Positions 32,953-42,911 of a stretch of 64,000 bases of DNA are shown here, piece after piece. The stretch spans positions 1-64,000 of the forward strand of contig CAJTYG010000003.1 of the NCBI GenBank assembly GCA_910584155.1, read 5' to 3'. Under the pieces are notes generated by a model. That model did no database searches, was not told where the DNA came from, and saw nothing but the letters and a program-made list of their open reading frames with translations. Both the position numbers and the translations under genes were made by a program. The stretch comes from an uncultured Christensenella sp. (GTDB lineage Bacteria; Bacillota; Clostridia; Christensenellales; CAG-917). Each line of letters opens with the position of its first letter. The stretch's first letter is position 1.

Positions 32953-34149
32953 ATGAACGATAACGATATACAACAGTCGGGCGAGGCGGCGGTGCCTGAG
33001 GAAGCGGCGCTTTTGCAGGCTCCGCCCGCTGTGCTCACAAACGATAAGATAAGGTTTTCCGGCGTGGAATTGCTGCGCATTTTGGCGATATTGCTGATTT
33101 GCATAAATCACGCAGTGCAGACCTCGCAGCTTTTTATAGACTTCGACAACGTTCTGAGCGTAGGCGCAGCATTTTTGAGAATAATGCGTTATTTCGGGCA
33201 AATGGGAAATATCCTGTTTGTGATATGCTCGGCATACTTTCTTGTGGACAGCAAAAGGATGAAGGGCGAAAAGGCGCTCGGGCTTTTGTTTGATTCCGCT
33301 CTCATTTCCATAATCATATTTATAGGCTTTTTGATTTGCGGCTTTAAATTTTCCGCAATGGAAATACTGAGGCAATTTGTGCCAGATCTTTGGTTTATTC
33401 CTGCTTACGTACTGTTTTATGTTATACACCCATTGCTCAACGGAGCGGTGAGGTCAATGAGCCGAAAGTCGCATTTTACGTTTGTGCTCGTATGCTTTAT
33501 TTTGGGTGCAGTAGAGATGTTTGTAAGCATTTCGGGCAGCCTGCTCAATACGCTTGTGGGCTTTATCATTGTGTATTTTACGGTCGCATATATGAAAAAA
33601 TATATGCAGAAATTTTGCGAAAGCACAAAGGCAAATGCGATAGTATTTTGCGTGTTCTTCGGGGCGTTTTTGCTTTGCGCAGTTTTAAAATATGTGTTTG
33701 GAATGAAGTCCGCCTACGTCAAAAGCGGTATAGTGATAGACGGCTTCTATTCGCCGCTGCTGCTTCCTGCGCTGCTTAGCCTCTTCAATTTGTTCAACAA
33801 AATGAAGTTTAAAAACAGGGTGATAAACTATTTCGCTTCGTGCAGCCTGTTTGTATATTGCTTCCACGAAAATCCGTTGCTGCGCTCTATCGCACGCCCT
33901 GCGTTTTACAGATATTTTTTCGGCTTGAACGCAGACCTGTATTTTGTGTGGGTGCTGATGTGCAGCTTTGGAATGTTTTTGGGCGCATACATAATTTCAG
34001 TCGTCTACAAGGAAACTTTGCACAGACTTATGGCGTTTTTGTCTAAAAAACTGAGCGAACTGCTTGCAAAAATAATAGATTTCTTTTATAAAAAAACCGT
34101 CGATAACGGCGACATAGCGACTGTGTCCGACGGAGAAAGCGATAAATAG
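32953..34149 (+). CDS. Acyltransferase 3 family membrane protein
   Basis: The 398-residue protein has about ten transmembrane helices. The entry motif is GVELLRILAILLICINHA, with the catalytic-type His. Family members transfer acyl groups to cell-surface glycans. The N-terminal 35 residues and a charged tail of about 40 residues are soluble. A TATAAT lies 13 bases upstream, so the leader is very short. Confidence 0.8.
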   Translation: MNDNDIQQSGEAAVPEEAALLQAPPAVLTNDKIRFSGVELLRILAILLICINHAVQTSQLFIDFDNVLSVGAAFLRIMRYFGQMGNILFVICSAYFLVDSKRMKGEKALGLLFDSALISIIIFIGFLICGFKFSAMEILRQFVPDLWFIPAYVLFYVIHPLLNGAVRSMSRKSHFTFVLVCFILGAVEMFVSISGSLLNTLVGFIIVYFTVAYMKKYMQKFCESTKANAIVFCVFFGAFLLCAVLKYVFGMKSAYVKSGIVIDGFYSPLLLPALLSLFNLFNKMKFKNRVINYFASCSLFVYCFHENPLLRSIARPAFYRYFFGLNADLYFVWVLMCSFGMFLGAYIISVVYKETLHRLMAFLSKKLSELLAKIIDFFYKKTVDNGDIATVSDGESDK

Positions 34150-34150
34150 T

Positions 34151-34684
34151 TTATTGTTCAATGGGAATGTTTAAGGCATTGACCTTATCCAAAAATAAAC
34201 GTGAACCTTTGAGATTGCCGTCTAAGCTGAAAAGGCGTTTGCCGTTTTTATCCTTTAAAATATAATAGTTGTTTGGTGCGCCTCTGCCTATCAGGACCTT
34301 GTGTTTTATTTGACTAATATCCGAAAAGGTGCAGCTTTTCTTTTTGCCTATATAGGGCGTAAAGGTGATTTGATCGTAAACTACGATCACCTTATATCTT
34401 GCGGATAAACAGCATAAAACCGTCAAAATGAGGCAGAAAGGCAGGCATATGGCATTTGCTACTATGGGAGCAGTGGAAAATAAGTTTAACAGCAACAAAA
34501 TAAGCGCAAACAAAAAGCAAACTATTATGCTGAGCAGTATGGTGCCGCTTGACGACCAGATGACATAGTGATTTTTGTCCGAGCGCAAGCTTGCGTTATC
34601 CTTAAGCCGCTTGATAAAAATATAAAGCATAGGCAGTTGTGCCAACATAACAAACGCAGTGACAGCATAAGCCGCATACTTCAT
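34151..34684 (-). CDS. Membrane protein with PH-like domain, 177 aa
   Basis: There are three hydrophobic helices in the first 95 residues, then a PH-like beta domain (VIVVYDQITFTPYIGKKKS ... TFSDISQIKHK). Members of this loose group are bacterial membrane PH proteins of unknown role. It is convergent with the acyltransferase gene, with one base between. Confidence 0.6.
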   Translation of the reverse strand: MKYAAYAVTAFVMLAQLPMLYIFIKRLKDNASLRSDKNHYVIWSSSGTILLSIIVCFLFALILLLLNLFSTAPIVANAICLPFCLILTVLCCLSARYKVIVVYDQITFTPYIGKKKSCTFSDISQIKHKVLIGRGAPNNYYILKDKNGKRLFSLDGNLKGSRLFLDKVNALNIPIEQ

Positions 34685-34940
34685 AAAAACCCTCCGACAC
34701 CGTTAAACAACTTTATTCTTATATCAAATTATACCTCGCATTCGTTTGCGTGTCAATATCGGCGCTTTTTACTGACGTTTAATTGACTGAGTGTTTATCC
34801 GTCGCCGCAAGTAGTCAAACACTGTGTACGACTATACTTTAAATTTGGTTTTTCTTTGCGGTTGGTATTTACAAAAGCCGTTTTCTAATATAAAATATAC
34901 AGATGTAGTATATTTACTGCGATTTTTGAAGGGGTATATT

Positions 34941-36923
34941 ATGAAAAAAAGATTTTTCGGCATTTTGGCAGTCGTTGTACTTGCGGTTACGCTGACATTC
35001 GGCATGGTCGCCTGCAGCAAGAATCCTCCCGAGGACAAATACACAATCGTCTATATCGGCGACAGTATTGCGGAGGCGCTGATAGGTCCGTCACCGCTTA
35101 GCGAGCGTGACAACTATGGCTATTATGCTTTGGTGGGCAGGACGAACGGTTTTAAATATTATAACCATTCCGTGTCGGGGCACAAGACCTCGACGGGCAT
35201 AGTCAGCGACGAGGGATTGCTTGAGGTTTTGGAGAGCGACACCGAGGACGCTGCGCTCTTAAAGTCGCATTTGCAGGAAGCGGATATGATACACATATCC
35301 GTGCTTGGCAACAATATGCTGCAATACAATCTCGGTCTTTTGATGCTCGAGGTCGCCGATCCCGACTTTGAGGAAAAATACGAGGCGGGCAAGCTGTCAG
35401 ATTTCCCCGAGGACAAGACGCTTATCAACGCTCTTGAGGAAGGCAGTATTGACTATCCTCTTGAAAGAGAGTCCGTTGACGGCACGGGCATTGTCGAATT
35501 TGCGTTTCCGCCTACGCTGAGCGATATCGACGGAATCGTGACAAGGCTCAAGGAATTGAACGCCGACGCAACCATCGTTTTCCAAAAGGTTTACAACCCC
35601 TTCTTCAAGGGCTCAAAGCACCTGTCTGAGGCAGTAACGGCAAAGCTTGCCGAGATAAAGGACGTCGACGGCAGATTCGGTCCTAAGAATGAGTATATCA
35701 CCACCATCGAGCAGCAAAGAAAGTTGACCGATTATCTGCTTGACAGACTTAACGGCATTTTGGATATGTACCTCGAGGAACACAAGGGCGCATTTATCAC
35801 CGTCGACGCCCATGAGGCATTCCAAAAGGTCGCCGAGATGGATAAAAAGGACGGGAAAGTAAATCTGTCCGAAGACAGCCTCGGCAGAAAGTGTATTTAT
35901 GAGGACTGGACGCACCCGTCAAATCTCGGACACGCTATCATCGCAAGTATGACGCAGGACCTGCTTGACGAGCTGGGCGTCGGATCGCCTGATGCGGTGA
36001 GCAACTATAAGGCGATAAAGCTCGAGCAGATCAACCGTCTTTATAAGGGCGTCGTCAAGGACGGCGTACCGTTTGACGCAAACGCCGCAATAAATGCGAT
36101 AAACAGCGCAAGCACATATATGGACGTTTCGCTTGCATATTTTAAAGCGATAGAGGGCTTTACGCCAAATATTGGCTCTACAAGCACTGCGACAAACAAT
36201 AAAGCTACCTCGTTCAACAAGACGATGCGTTTTAACATCGATACAGCCGAGACGGGACTTATGCAATACGGCGAGTTTTTTGTGACTATGCTCAAGGACC
36301 TGCTCGTGGATGAGGAAAATACCTTTGCGGAGTTTAAAGCGGACGGCTCTATGCACTTCCAGCTTCAGACAAAGGCGGGATTATTCGGCGAGCTGCTTGA
36401 CGATGTGTTTTCGGCGATAAATCTGTTTGCGGACGGCTTCGATAAAAACAAGGTGGGCGAAATGCTTGCAAACTTCGATATATCGGGCGGTGTGGACAGT
36501 ATGGTCGAGCCAATGTTCCCCGGCTTTAAGGCAAAGCTTAAGGCGGAAGACCTTAAAGGTGCGCTTGAAATAATCGAACGCAGCCTCGGCTTCAATATCG
36601 TCGGGCTCGATTATGAAGACGCCGGCGTAAAACAGATACTCAAATACGTTGCGCAAAATGATAAGCTGCCCTCAAACCTTTTGGATCTTATCCCAAAGGA
36701 TACCGTGCTCAAGCTCACGTTTGACAGTCAGTATTATGTGAGGGACGTCAAGGGCGAGGACGGAAAGACCTATACAGGCATATTTATAAGCAGCATTGGC
36801 GCAAGAGAGGATACGCAGCCGTTTGCCGTCTTTAACGTCACATATGACAAAAACGGTGCAATGAAGCTGTTTTTGCGCATCAGATTTATGGATCTGCGCA
36901 TAGGCTTGATAGAAGCCAAATAA
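34941..36923 (+). CDS. SGNH/GDSL-hydrolase lipoprotein
   Basis: The 660-residue secreted lipoprotein has the signal MKKRFFGILAVVVLAVTL and the lipobox MVAC. The SGNH fold shows block I YIGDSIAE (nucleophile Ser), a Gly and Asn in block III (LGNNM), and block V DWTHPSNLGH (Asp/His). These enzymes cut ester bonds of lipids or acetylated glycans. The last 250 residues are an extra domain not recognised. Start taken at ATG 34941; the longer frame from 34824 precedes a proper signal peptide. Confidence 0.8.
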   Translation: MKKRFFGILAVVVLAVTLTFGMVACSKNPPEDKYTIVYIGDSIAEALIGPSPLSERDNYGYYALVGRTNGFKYYNHSVSGHKTSTGIVSDEGLLEVLESDTEDAALLKSHLQEADMIHISVLGNNMLQYNLGLLMLEVADPDFEEKYEAGKLSDFPEDKTLINALEEGSIDYPLERESVDGTGIVEFAFPPTLSDIDGIVTRLKELNADATIVFQKVYNPFFKGSKHLSEAVTAKLAEIKDVDGRFGPKNEYITTIEQQRKLTDYLLDRLNGILDMYLEEHKGAFITVDAHEAFQKVAEMDKKDGKVNLSEDSLGRKCIYEDWTHPSNLGHAIIASMTQDLLDELGVGSPDAVSNYKAIKLEQINRLYKGVVKDGVPFDANAAINAINSASTYMDVSLAYFKAIEGFTPNIGSTSTATNNKATSFNKTMRFNIDTAETGLMQYGEFFVTMLKDLLVDEENTFAEFKADGSMHFQLQTKAGLFGELLDDVFSAINLFADGFDKNKVGEMLANFDISGGVDSMVEPMFPGFKAKLKAEDLKGALEIIERSLGFNIVGLDYEDAGVKQILKYVAQNDKLPSNLLDLIPKDTVLKLTFDSQYYVRDVKGEDGKTYTGIFISSIGAREDTQPFAVFNVTYDKNGAMKLFLRIRFMDLRIGLIEAK

Positions 36924-36937
36924 TTACCTAAATTAAA

Positions 36938-36966
36938 AGCACCCGTCGTGCGACGGGTGTTTTTTT
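36938..36966 (+). terminator. Terminator behind the SGNH lipoprotein
   Basis: CACCCGTCG pairs with CGACGGGTG, followed by seven T. Confidence 0.85.
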
Positions 36967-37019
36967 GCGCATATTTTTGCTTAAACTCCGCTTAATAATG
37001 CGCTTTTAAAGCAATACGA

Positions 37020-37048
37020 TTGCTTAGCTGATTTTACTGTGCTATAAT
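37020..37048 (+). promoter_or_regulatory. Promoter of a leaderless mRNA (ecfA1)
   Basis: TTGCTT (37020-37025), a 17-bp spacer and TATAAT (37043-37048). The ATG of ecfA1 begins 7 bases after the -10 and there is no SD. Confidence 0.65.
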
Positions 37049-37054
37049 TCGCTT

Positions 37055-37888
37055 ATGCCTCAGATAGTTTTAAAAGGGGTGAGCTATGCTTATCCCATAA
37101 AAGAGGGCTACAACGTAAAAGCCCTGAAAAACGTGTCGCTTGTCATTGACAAGGGCGAGTTTGTTGCGCTTGCGGGAATGAACGGAAGCGGCAAAAGCAC
37201 GCTTGCAAAGCTGCTCAACGGGCTGTTTGTGCCCTCCGACGGCGAGGTGCTCATAGACGGGCTCAGCACTGCCGACGAGGCTAATATATTTGAAATACGA
37301 AAGCGTGCGGGAATGGTCTTTCAAAACCCCGACAATCAGATGGTCGCCACCATAATAGAGGACGACGTCGCATTCGGCCCCGAAAACATAGGCATTGCAA
37401 GAGAGGAAATCATAGAAAGAGTTGCTTATGCGCTCGACGCTGTCGGAATGAGCGAATATCGCACACGCACCGCCTCTAAGCTCAGCGGCGGGCAGAAGCA
37501 GCGTATTGCGATAGCAGGCGTTTTGGCGATGAAGCCAGATATACTTATACTTGACGAGTCCACGTCTATGCTCGATCCAAACGGGCGCAAGGAAATAATG
37601 GACATCGCACGTAAGCTTAACGATGAGGGCATTACAGTCATAAACATCACGCACAATATGGAAGAAGCCGTCCTTGCCGATCGCCTTATCGTGTTGCGTA
37701 AGGGGCGTATCGCTATGGACGGAACGCCAAAAGAGGTGTTTGCTTCGGGACAGCTCGAGGCGTGCGGACTTACGTTGCCGCCCGTGACGCAGCTATCGGA
37801 TAAGCTAAGACAGGGCGGATTTGACTTCGACGGCGTTATCACCGCCGAGGACGAGCTTGTGGAGGGCGTATGCCGGCTATTGAAATAA
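37055..37888 (+). CDS. ecfA1: ECF transporter ATPase A1
   Basis: The 277-residue ABC ATPase has Walker A GMNGSGKST, a Q-loop in MVFQNPDNQM, the signature LSGGQKQR and Walker B ILILDEST. With EcfA2 and EcfT it forms the shared energising module for vitamin uptake through separate S components. It overlaps ecfA2 by 19 bp. The catalytic Glu is in DESTS rather than the DEPT form, normal for this subfamily. Confidence 0.93.
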   Translation: MPQIVLKGVSYAYPIKEGYNVKALKNVSLVIDKGEFVALAGMNGSGKSTLAKLLNGLFVPSDGEVLIDGLSTADEANIFEIRKRAGMVFQNPDNQMVATIIEDDVAFGPENIGIAREEIIERVAYALDAVGMSEYRTRTASKLSGGQKQRIAIAGVLAMKPDILILDESTSMLDPNGRKEIMDIARKLNDEGITVINITHNMEEAVLADRLIVLRKGRIAMDGTPKEVFASGQLEACGLTLPPVTQLSDKLRQGGFDFDGVITAEDELVEGVCRLLK

Positions 37889-38787
37889 AAAATTTAAATT
37901 TCATATATTCCAAAAAAACGCCGTCCGAAAAGCACGCTTTAAGAGGCATAAACCTCACCGTTGAGGAAGGGACATTCCTCGGACTCGTGGGAGCTACGGG
38001 CAGCGGCAAAAGCACGCTCATACAGCACCTCAACGGGCTTTTGAAGGTGCAGGATAAAAAGCATTCGTCAGTGGTCGTAAACGAAATGTCCGCAACGGAT
38101 AAAAAGACGCTCAAGCGTTTGCGCTTCGAGGTGGGAATGGTCTTTCAGTATCCCGAATATCAGCTTTTTGAGGAAACCGTGGCAAAGGACGTTGCTTTCG
38201 GTCCCAAAAATATGAAGCTCGACAAAGAGGAAATAGACAGGCGTGTGCGCCGTGCGCTCGAGGTCGTGGGGCTTGACTACGAAAAGTTTGCCGAGCGCAG
38301 TCCGTTTGACCTGAGCGGAGGCGAAAAGCGCAGAGTTGCCATTGCGGGCGTCATTGCTATGCAGCCTAAGATACTTGTGCTTGACGAGCCTGTGGCAGGG
38401 CTGGATCCCGTCGGGCGTGACGAGATACTTGCGCTCATAAAAAAGCTGCAAAGAGAGGTGTCGCCAACGGTCATCACGGTGTCGCACAATATGGACGATA
38501 TGGCGCTTTTGGCGGACAGGATAGTTGCGCTGAAGGACGGCGAGATAGTCGCAGACGGCACGCCTAAGCAGATATTTGGCAACAGAAGTCTTATTTTGGA
38601 CGCAGGGCTTGACCTGCCCACCGCTACGAGAATAACGGATAAGCTGATAGCAAATGGCATAAATTTGCCTCACGATATCGTGACTATGGATGAGCTTGCC
38701 GAGCAGCTTTGCAGGCTGAAGGCGGCAAAGCTCGCTAAGGCAAACGACTGCGACAAGAGCGACGGGGAGGATGACGAGGATGTTTAA
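37870..38787 (+). CDS. ecfA2: ECF transporter ATPase A2
   Basis: The 305-residue ABC ATPase has Walker A GATGSGKST, Q-loop VFQYPEYQL, LSGGEKRR and ILVLDEPVAGLDP. The C-terminal 25 residues are an acidic tail (DCDKSDGEDDEDV) that overlaps the start of ecfT. It pairs with EcfA1. Confidence 0.93.
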   Translation: MPAIEIKNLNFIYSKKTPSEKHALRGINLTVEEGTFLGLVGATGSGKSTLIQHLNGLLKVQDKKHSSVVVNEMSATDKKTLKRLRFEVGMVFQYPEYQLFEETVAKDVAFGPKNMKLDKEEIDRRVRRALEVVGLDYEKFAERSPFDLSGGEKRRVAIAGVIAMQPKILVLDEPVAGLDPVGRDEILALIKKLQREVSPTVITVSHNMDDMALLADRIVALKDGEIVADGTPKQIFGNRSLILDAGLDLPTATRITDKLIANGINLPHDIVTMDELAEQLCRLKAAKLAKANDCDKSDGEDDEDV

Positions 38788-39631
38788 GGACGTTGCTTTC
38801 GGACAGTATTATCCGTCAAACTCACCCGTGCACAGGCTTGACGCAAGAGTGAAGCTGTTGCTTACGCTTTTGTTTGTCGTGGCGATATTTTTTATAAACG
38901 ACTATTTTGGATTTATGCTCACGCTTGCGGTGCTTATTGTGATAATACTCGTTGCAAGGCTGCCGATAGTGTCCGTTTTAAAATCTGTGCGGGGCATACT
39001 TTTAATTGTTGCTTTTACTGCGATAATCAATTTGTTTTTCATACGTGACGGCGAGGTTTTGGTGCAGGCGGGAAAGCTTATTATCACCAAAACGGGGGTT
39101 CATACCACAATAAAGATGGTTTTAAGGCTCGTTTTGTTGATTTCGGGCGCATCGCTGCTTTCGCTTACCACAACTCCCGTCGAGCTTGCCGACGGGCTTG
39201 AAAGCCTTATGTCGCCGCTTAAGCTCATCAAGGTGCCCGTGAGGGATATTGCAATGATAATGAGCATTGCGCTGCGCTTTATCCCCACGCTTTTTGAGGA
39301 AACAAACAAGATAATATCCGCACAGAAGGCGAGAGGCTCAAGCCTCGATACGGGCGGACTGCTGTCACGTGCAAAGGCGCTCATCCCCGTGCTTATACCG
39401 CTGTTTGTCAATTCCTTCCGCAGGGCGGACGAGCTTGCGTTTGCTATGGACGCAAGATGCTACAATGCCACCGACAAGCGCACTAAGATGAAAAAGGCTA
39501 AGTTGGGCTTTGGCGACCTGATAGCGTTTTTGTTTATCGGCGGATATTTTACGGTGATACTGCTTGACAGATATTATTTCGGCACGGTAGGCATAAATAT
39601 CGATATGATGATTTTTGGTGATTTGCTATGA
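38780..39631 (+). CDS. ecfT: ECF transporter transmembrane component T
   Basis: The 283-residue membrane protein has five to six helices and the coupling helices with the Ala-Arg-Gly motifs (SAQKARGSSLDTGG ... FAMDARCYN) that contact EcfA1/A2. Start placed at ATG 38780, where GGGAGG has the right spacing; the ATG at 38771 abuts it. It overlaps truA by 4 bp. Confidence 0.9.
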   Translation: MFKDVAFGQYYPSNSPVHRLDARVKLLLTLLFVVAIFFINDYFGFMLTLAVLIVIILVARLPIVSVLKSVRGILLIVAFTAIINLFFIRDGEVLVQAGKLIITKTGVHTTIKMVLRLVLLISGASLLSLTTTPVELADGLESLMSPLKLIKVPVRDIAMIMSIALRFIPTLFEETNKIISAQKARGSSLDTGGLLSRAKALIPVLIPLFVNSFRRADELAFAMDARCYNATDKRTKMKKAKLGFGDLIAFLFIGGYFTVILLDRYYFGTVGINIDMMIFGDLL

Positions 39632-40440
39632 GATACGTTGCGGTGATTTCCTATTTCGGCGCCGCCTACGTGGGTTGGCAAAGGCAGCTCAACGGGCTCA
39701 GCGTGCAGGAGGTCTTGGAAAAGGCTTTGATGAAAGCGTTTGGACAGCCCGTATGCGCTACTGCGAGCGGTCGCACGGACGCAGGCGTGCACGCAGAGGC
39801 GCAGGTGGTGCACTTCGATGCGGATACCTCGATACCGACAGATAAGATTCCGTTTGCTGTCAACGTGCATTTGCCCGACGACGTGAGTATGCTGTCCTGC
39901 GAGGTCGCCCCCGATAATTTCAACGCAAGGTTTTCGGCAAAGCGCAAGACCTATTGCTACAAGCTTTATCTTTGCCGTCACCGCCGTCCTATACTCGAGG
40001 GCACGCACGAGCAAATCACCGTGCCGCTCAGCCTCTCGGCAATGCTGAACGGAGCGAAAGAGATAGAAGGTACGCACGATTTCAAGTGCTTCGAGGCAAC
40101 GGGCAGCGTGATAAAAAACACCGTCCGCACCGTGTACGAGGTTGGCATAAAAGTGGCGCCGCTCGGCGAAATAGGCAGTGTCTTAGGCACGGGAAACGAT
40201 GAAAACGCTTATCGTGGCGACGGGGACAAGATATATGACTGCACGGTGGAAATAAGCGTCACGGGCAACGGCTTTTTGTACAATATGGTGCGTATAATCG
40301 CAGGCACACTTGTGTATTGCGGAATGGGCAAGCTCACCGCCGACGATATAAAAAAAGCGATAGATTGCGGCGACAGAACGCTTGCGGGAAAAACTTTGCC
40401 TGCAAAGGGCTTGCACCTTGTCAGAGTGATATATCAGTAA
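39628..40440 (+). CDS. truA: tRNA pseudouridine(38-40) synthase
   Basis: The 270-residue TruA has the catalytic Asp in SGRTDAGVHA. It modifies U38-U40 in the anticodon arm. Its place directly after ecfT is the common Firmicute order. A loop of about 20 residues near 190-205 (GTGNDENAYRGDGDK) is longer than usual. Confidence 0.93.
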   Translation: MRYVAVISYFGAAYVGWQRQLNGLSVQEVLEKALMKAFGQPVCATASGRTDAGVHAEAQVVHFDADTSIPTDKIPFAVNVHLPDDVSMLSCEVAPDNFNARFSAKRKTYCYKLYLCRHRRPILEGTHEQITVPLSLSAMLNGAKEIEGTHDFKCFEATGSVIKNTVRTVYEVGIKVAPLGEIGSVLGTGNDENAYRGDGDKIYDCTVEISVTGNGFLYNMVRIIAGTLVYCGMGKLTADDIKKAIDCGDRTLAGKTLPAKGLHLVRVIYQ

Positions 40441-40509
40441 ACAGTGCGTTTTTTGAGATTTGATAGTTTCCATGCACAATGAAATCCATTATTTGGTCGT
40501 GTCACTCTC

Positions 40510-40538
40510 TTGACATATACCTAATTTAGCTTTATTAT
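40510..40538 (+). promoter_or_regulatory. Promoter of a near-leaderless mRNA
   Basis: TTGACA (40510-40515), a 17-bp spacer and TATTAT (40533-40538). The next ATG is at 40549, with no SD. Confidence 0.55.
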
Positions 40539-40548
40539 TATTTATAAT

Positions 40549-40929
40549 ATGCTTACAGTCAGATTTGAAACAGACCTATCGGCGATATATCGCACGCTCG
40601 GCATCGAGGGCGAGCCGTTCGGCTCAAACTTCGTTATGTACGACGGCGATAAGCCCGTTGCGCTATGGCGAATGAAAATAGTGCTTGAAGATATGCCCGT
40701 CGGTGTGATAGAAAGCGTGCGCTTTCTCGATACGGTCGATGAGGACGACAGGACGTTTTTTATGCACGCAATGTTTTTTAAACTGTCTGAAGGCTCGCCG
40801 ATACGTCTGCGTGTAGAGGGCGAAAGGGACGAATATCGCAAATTCGGCTTTCAGCTTGTGGACGGCAATATGGAAATAAACTCAACGGACATCAACTTGC
40901 ACTATAGGTGCGGAGGCTACAGAGAATAA
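40549..40929 (+). CDS. GNAT-like small protein
   Basis: The 126-residue protein has the beta-alpha pattern of GNAT acetyltransferases, with the end motif EYRKFGFQLVDGNM typical of their C-terminal strand. The acetyl-CoA loop (Q/RxxGxG/A) is not clear, so activity is uncertain. It lies one base before glnS and is probably transcribed with it. Confidence 0.6.
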   Translation: MLTVRFETDLSAIYRTLGIEGEPFGSNFVMYDGDKPVALWRMKIVLEDMPVGVIESVRFLDTVDEDDRTFFMHAMFFKLSEGSPIRLRVEGERDEYRKFGFQLVDGNMEINSTDINLHYRCGGYRE

Positions 40930-40930
40930 T

Positions 40931-42550
40931 ATGGACTCAAAAAGCTTTATCGAGGAATTTATCGAGCAGGACCTTGCCGACGGCAAGGTGAATAAAATTG
41001 TCACACGCTTTCCGCCCGAGCCTAACGGATATCTGCATATCGGGCACGCAAAGGCGCTTTGCATAAACTTCGGCGTAAAGGAAAAATACAACGGAATTTG
41101 CAATCTCCGCTTTGACGACACAAATCCCGCCAAAGAGGACGTCGAGTATATGGAAAGCATAAAGCGTGATATCGAGTGGCTCGGCTTCAAGTGGGACGGG
41201 CTTTACAACGCAAGTGATTATTTTGAGAAGATGTACGAGTGCGCCGTCAAGCTTATAAAGGACGGTAAGGCGTACGTCTGCGACCTGACCGCAGACGAGA
41301 TAAGCGCAACAAGAGGCAGCTTTGGCGTTGCGGGTACGGAAAGTCCATTCAGAAACAGAAGCGTAGAAGAAAACCTTGCGCTGTTTGAGCGTATGCGTGC
41401 AGGTGAATTTGCCGACGGCGAAAAGGTGCTCAGAGCAAAAATAGATATGTCGTCGCCAAACATCAATATGCGTGACCCCGTCATCTATCGCATTTGCCAC
41501 GCAACACATCCGCACACTGGCGACAAGTGGTGCATCTATCCTATGTACGACTTTGCGCACCCCATCGAGGACGCCGTTGAGGGCATATCGCACTCGCTGT
41601 GCTCGCTCGAGTTTGAAAACCACCGTCCTCTTTACGACTGGGTGACGGAAAACTGCGGCTTCGATCCACGTCCGAGGCAGATAGAATTTGCAAGACTTAA
41701 TCTTACGCACGCAGTTATGAGCAAGCGTTTTATCAAAAAGCTCGTGGACGAAAAGATAGTTTGGGGCTGGGACGACCCCCGTCTTTCCACGCTTTGCGGA
41801 ATAAGAGAGAGAGGCTACACGCCCGCCGCTATAAGAGATTTTTGCGCTCGCATAGGCGTTGCAAAGGCGGACAGCGAGGTGGATATTTCCATACTCGAGC
41901 ACTGCGTGAGAGAGGACCTTAACGCTCACGCTCAGCGTGCAATGGTTGTGACAAAGCCGCTCAAGCTGATAATAGACAACTATCCCGAGGATAAGACGGA
42001 AGAAATGTATATCGAAAACAACTCGCAGCAGGAGGGCGCAGGCGTGCACGCAGTGAGCTTTTCTAAGGAGCTGTTTATCGAACAGGACGATTTTTCGCTT
42101 GATCCTCCGCCAAAATATTTCCGCTTGAAGCCGGACGGTATCGTGCGTTTGAAGGGCGCATATATCGTGAAATATGCGGGCTGCGACCTTGCTGACGACG
42201 GAACGGTCAAGGCTGTGCACGTCGAATACATCGAGGGCACAAAGTCGGGCGAGGAAGGCTCAAATATGAAGGTGAAAGGCACTATCCACTGGGTGAACGC
42301 ACGTGATTGCGTCGACGTAAGGCTGAATATGTTTGACTACCTCATCGAGGACGGCGACGGCGATTATATGGACAGGCTCAATCCAAATTCGCTCACAGTG
42401 CTGAACGGCAAGGCGGAAAGACTGGTTGCAGAAGCGCCCGTACATACGAGATTTCAGTTTCTCAGAGAGGGCTATTTCATCAAGCGCAACGAGGACAACG
42501 AGTTTAACAGCATAGTTGGCCTTAAGGATAGTTTTAAGACAACAAAGTAG
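40931..42550 (+). CDS. glnS: Glutaminyl-tRNA synthetase
   Basis: The 539-residue class I synthetase has PEPNGYLHIGHAKA (HIGH) and VMSKR (KMSKS), plus the GlnRS C-terminal beta-barrels with TIHWV. It charges tRNA-Gln directly. Many Firmicutes lack GlnRS and use the GatCAB amidation route instead, so its presence is informative about the lineage and may reflect transfer. Confidence 0.93.
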   Translation: MDSKSFIEEFIEQDLADGKVNKIVTRFPPEPNGYLHIGHAKALCINFGVKEKYNGICNLRFDDTNPAKEDVEYMESIKRDIEWLGFKWDGLYNASDYFEKMYECAVKLIKDGKAYVCDLTADEISATRGSFGVAGTESPFRNRSVEENLALFERMRAGEFADGEKVLRAKIDMSSPNINMRDPVIYRICHATHPHTGDKWCIYPMYDFAHPIEDAVEGISHSLCSLEFENHRPLYDWVTENCGFDPRPRQIEFARLNLTHAVMSKRFIKKLVDEKIVWGWDDPRLSTLCGIRERGYTPAAIRDFCARIGVAKADSEVDISILEHCVREDLNAHAQRAMVVTKPLKLIIDNYPEDKTEEMYIENNSQQEGAGVHAVSFSKELFIEQDDFSLDPPPKYFRLKPDGIVRLKGAYIVKYAGCDLADDGTVKAVHVEYIEGTKSGEEGSNMKVKGTIHWVNARDCVDVRLNMFDYLIEDGDGDYMDRLNPNSLTVLNGKAERLVAEAPVHTRFQFLREGYFIKRNEDNEFNSIVGLKDSFKTTK

Positions 42551-42911
42551 TTGCGAAGCTTAGAACAATTAAAGCGGTGATAAGGTGCAAACCAAAAGTT
42601 GTTGCGAAGCTTAGACCAGCGCTCGCAGGGCGAGCGCCAAAGTGAGTGCCGAAGTGCGACGGGAAGTACAAGCGAGCAAGCAGTGTTGTTTTTTGCTTGC
42701 GAGCGAGTGGCATAATAAGAGAACGGCAGTTGTTCACGAGTGCCGAATTCCCCTGCCCACAAGCGGCGGCAGTATAAATAGTGAAAGAGCGAGCTACCGC
42801 ACGCATCCTAATTCTTGCGGGAGGGGAAAGCCCGAAGGGAAGGGGTGGGCAATTTCATTTAAATTGCACGGCGCACACTCACTGTAGTGTAAAATAGCAT
42901 AAGGAGTAAAT
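42551..42911. repeat. Structured intergenic repeat region
   Basis: No gene is supported in 361 bp. GTTGCGAAGCTTAGA occurs at 42550-42564 and 42601-42615. Hairpins lie at 42620-42637 (GCGCTCG/CGAGCGC) and about 42676-42707 (GCGAGCAAGCA/TGCTTGCGAGC). The outer ends CCCCTGCCCAC (about 42750) and GGGTGGGCA (about 42845) are complementary. It resembles a MITE-like or structured multicopy repeat. Confidence 0.45.

Noticed and set aside
40937..42220. 427-aa open frame on the minus strand
   Set aside because: It is the antisense of glnS, produced by codon bias, with no ribosome binding site and no recognisable domain.
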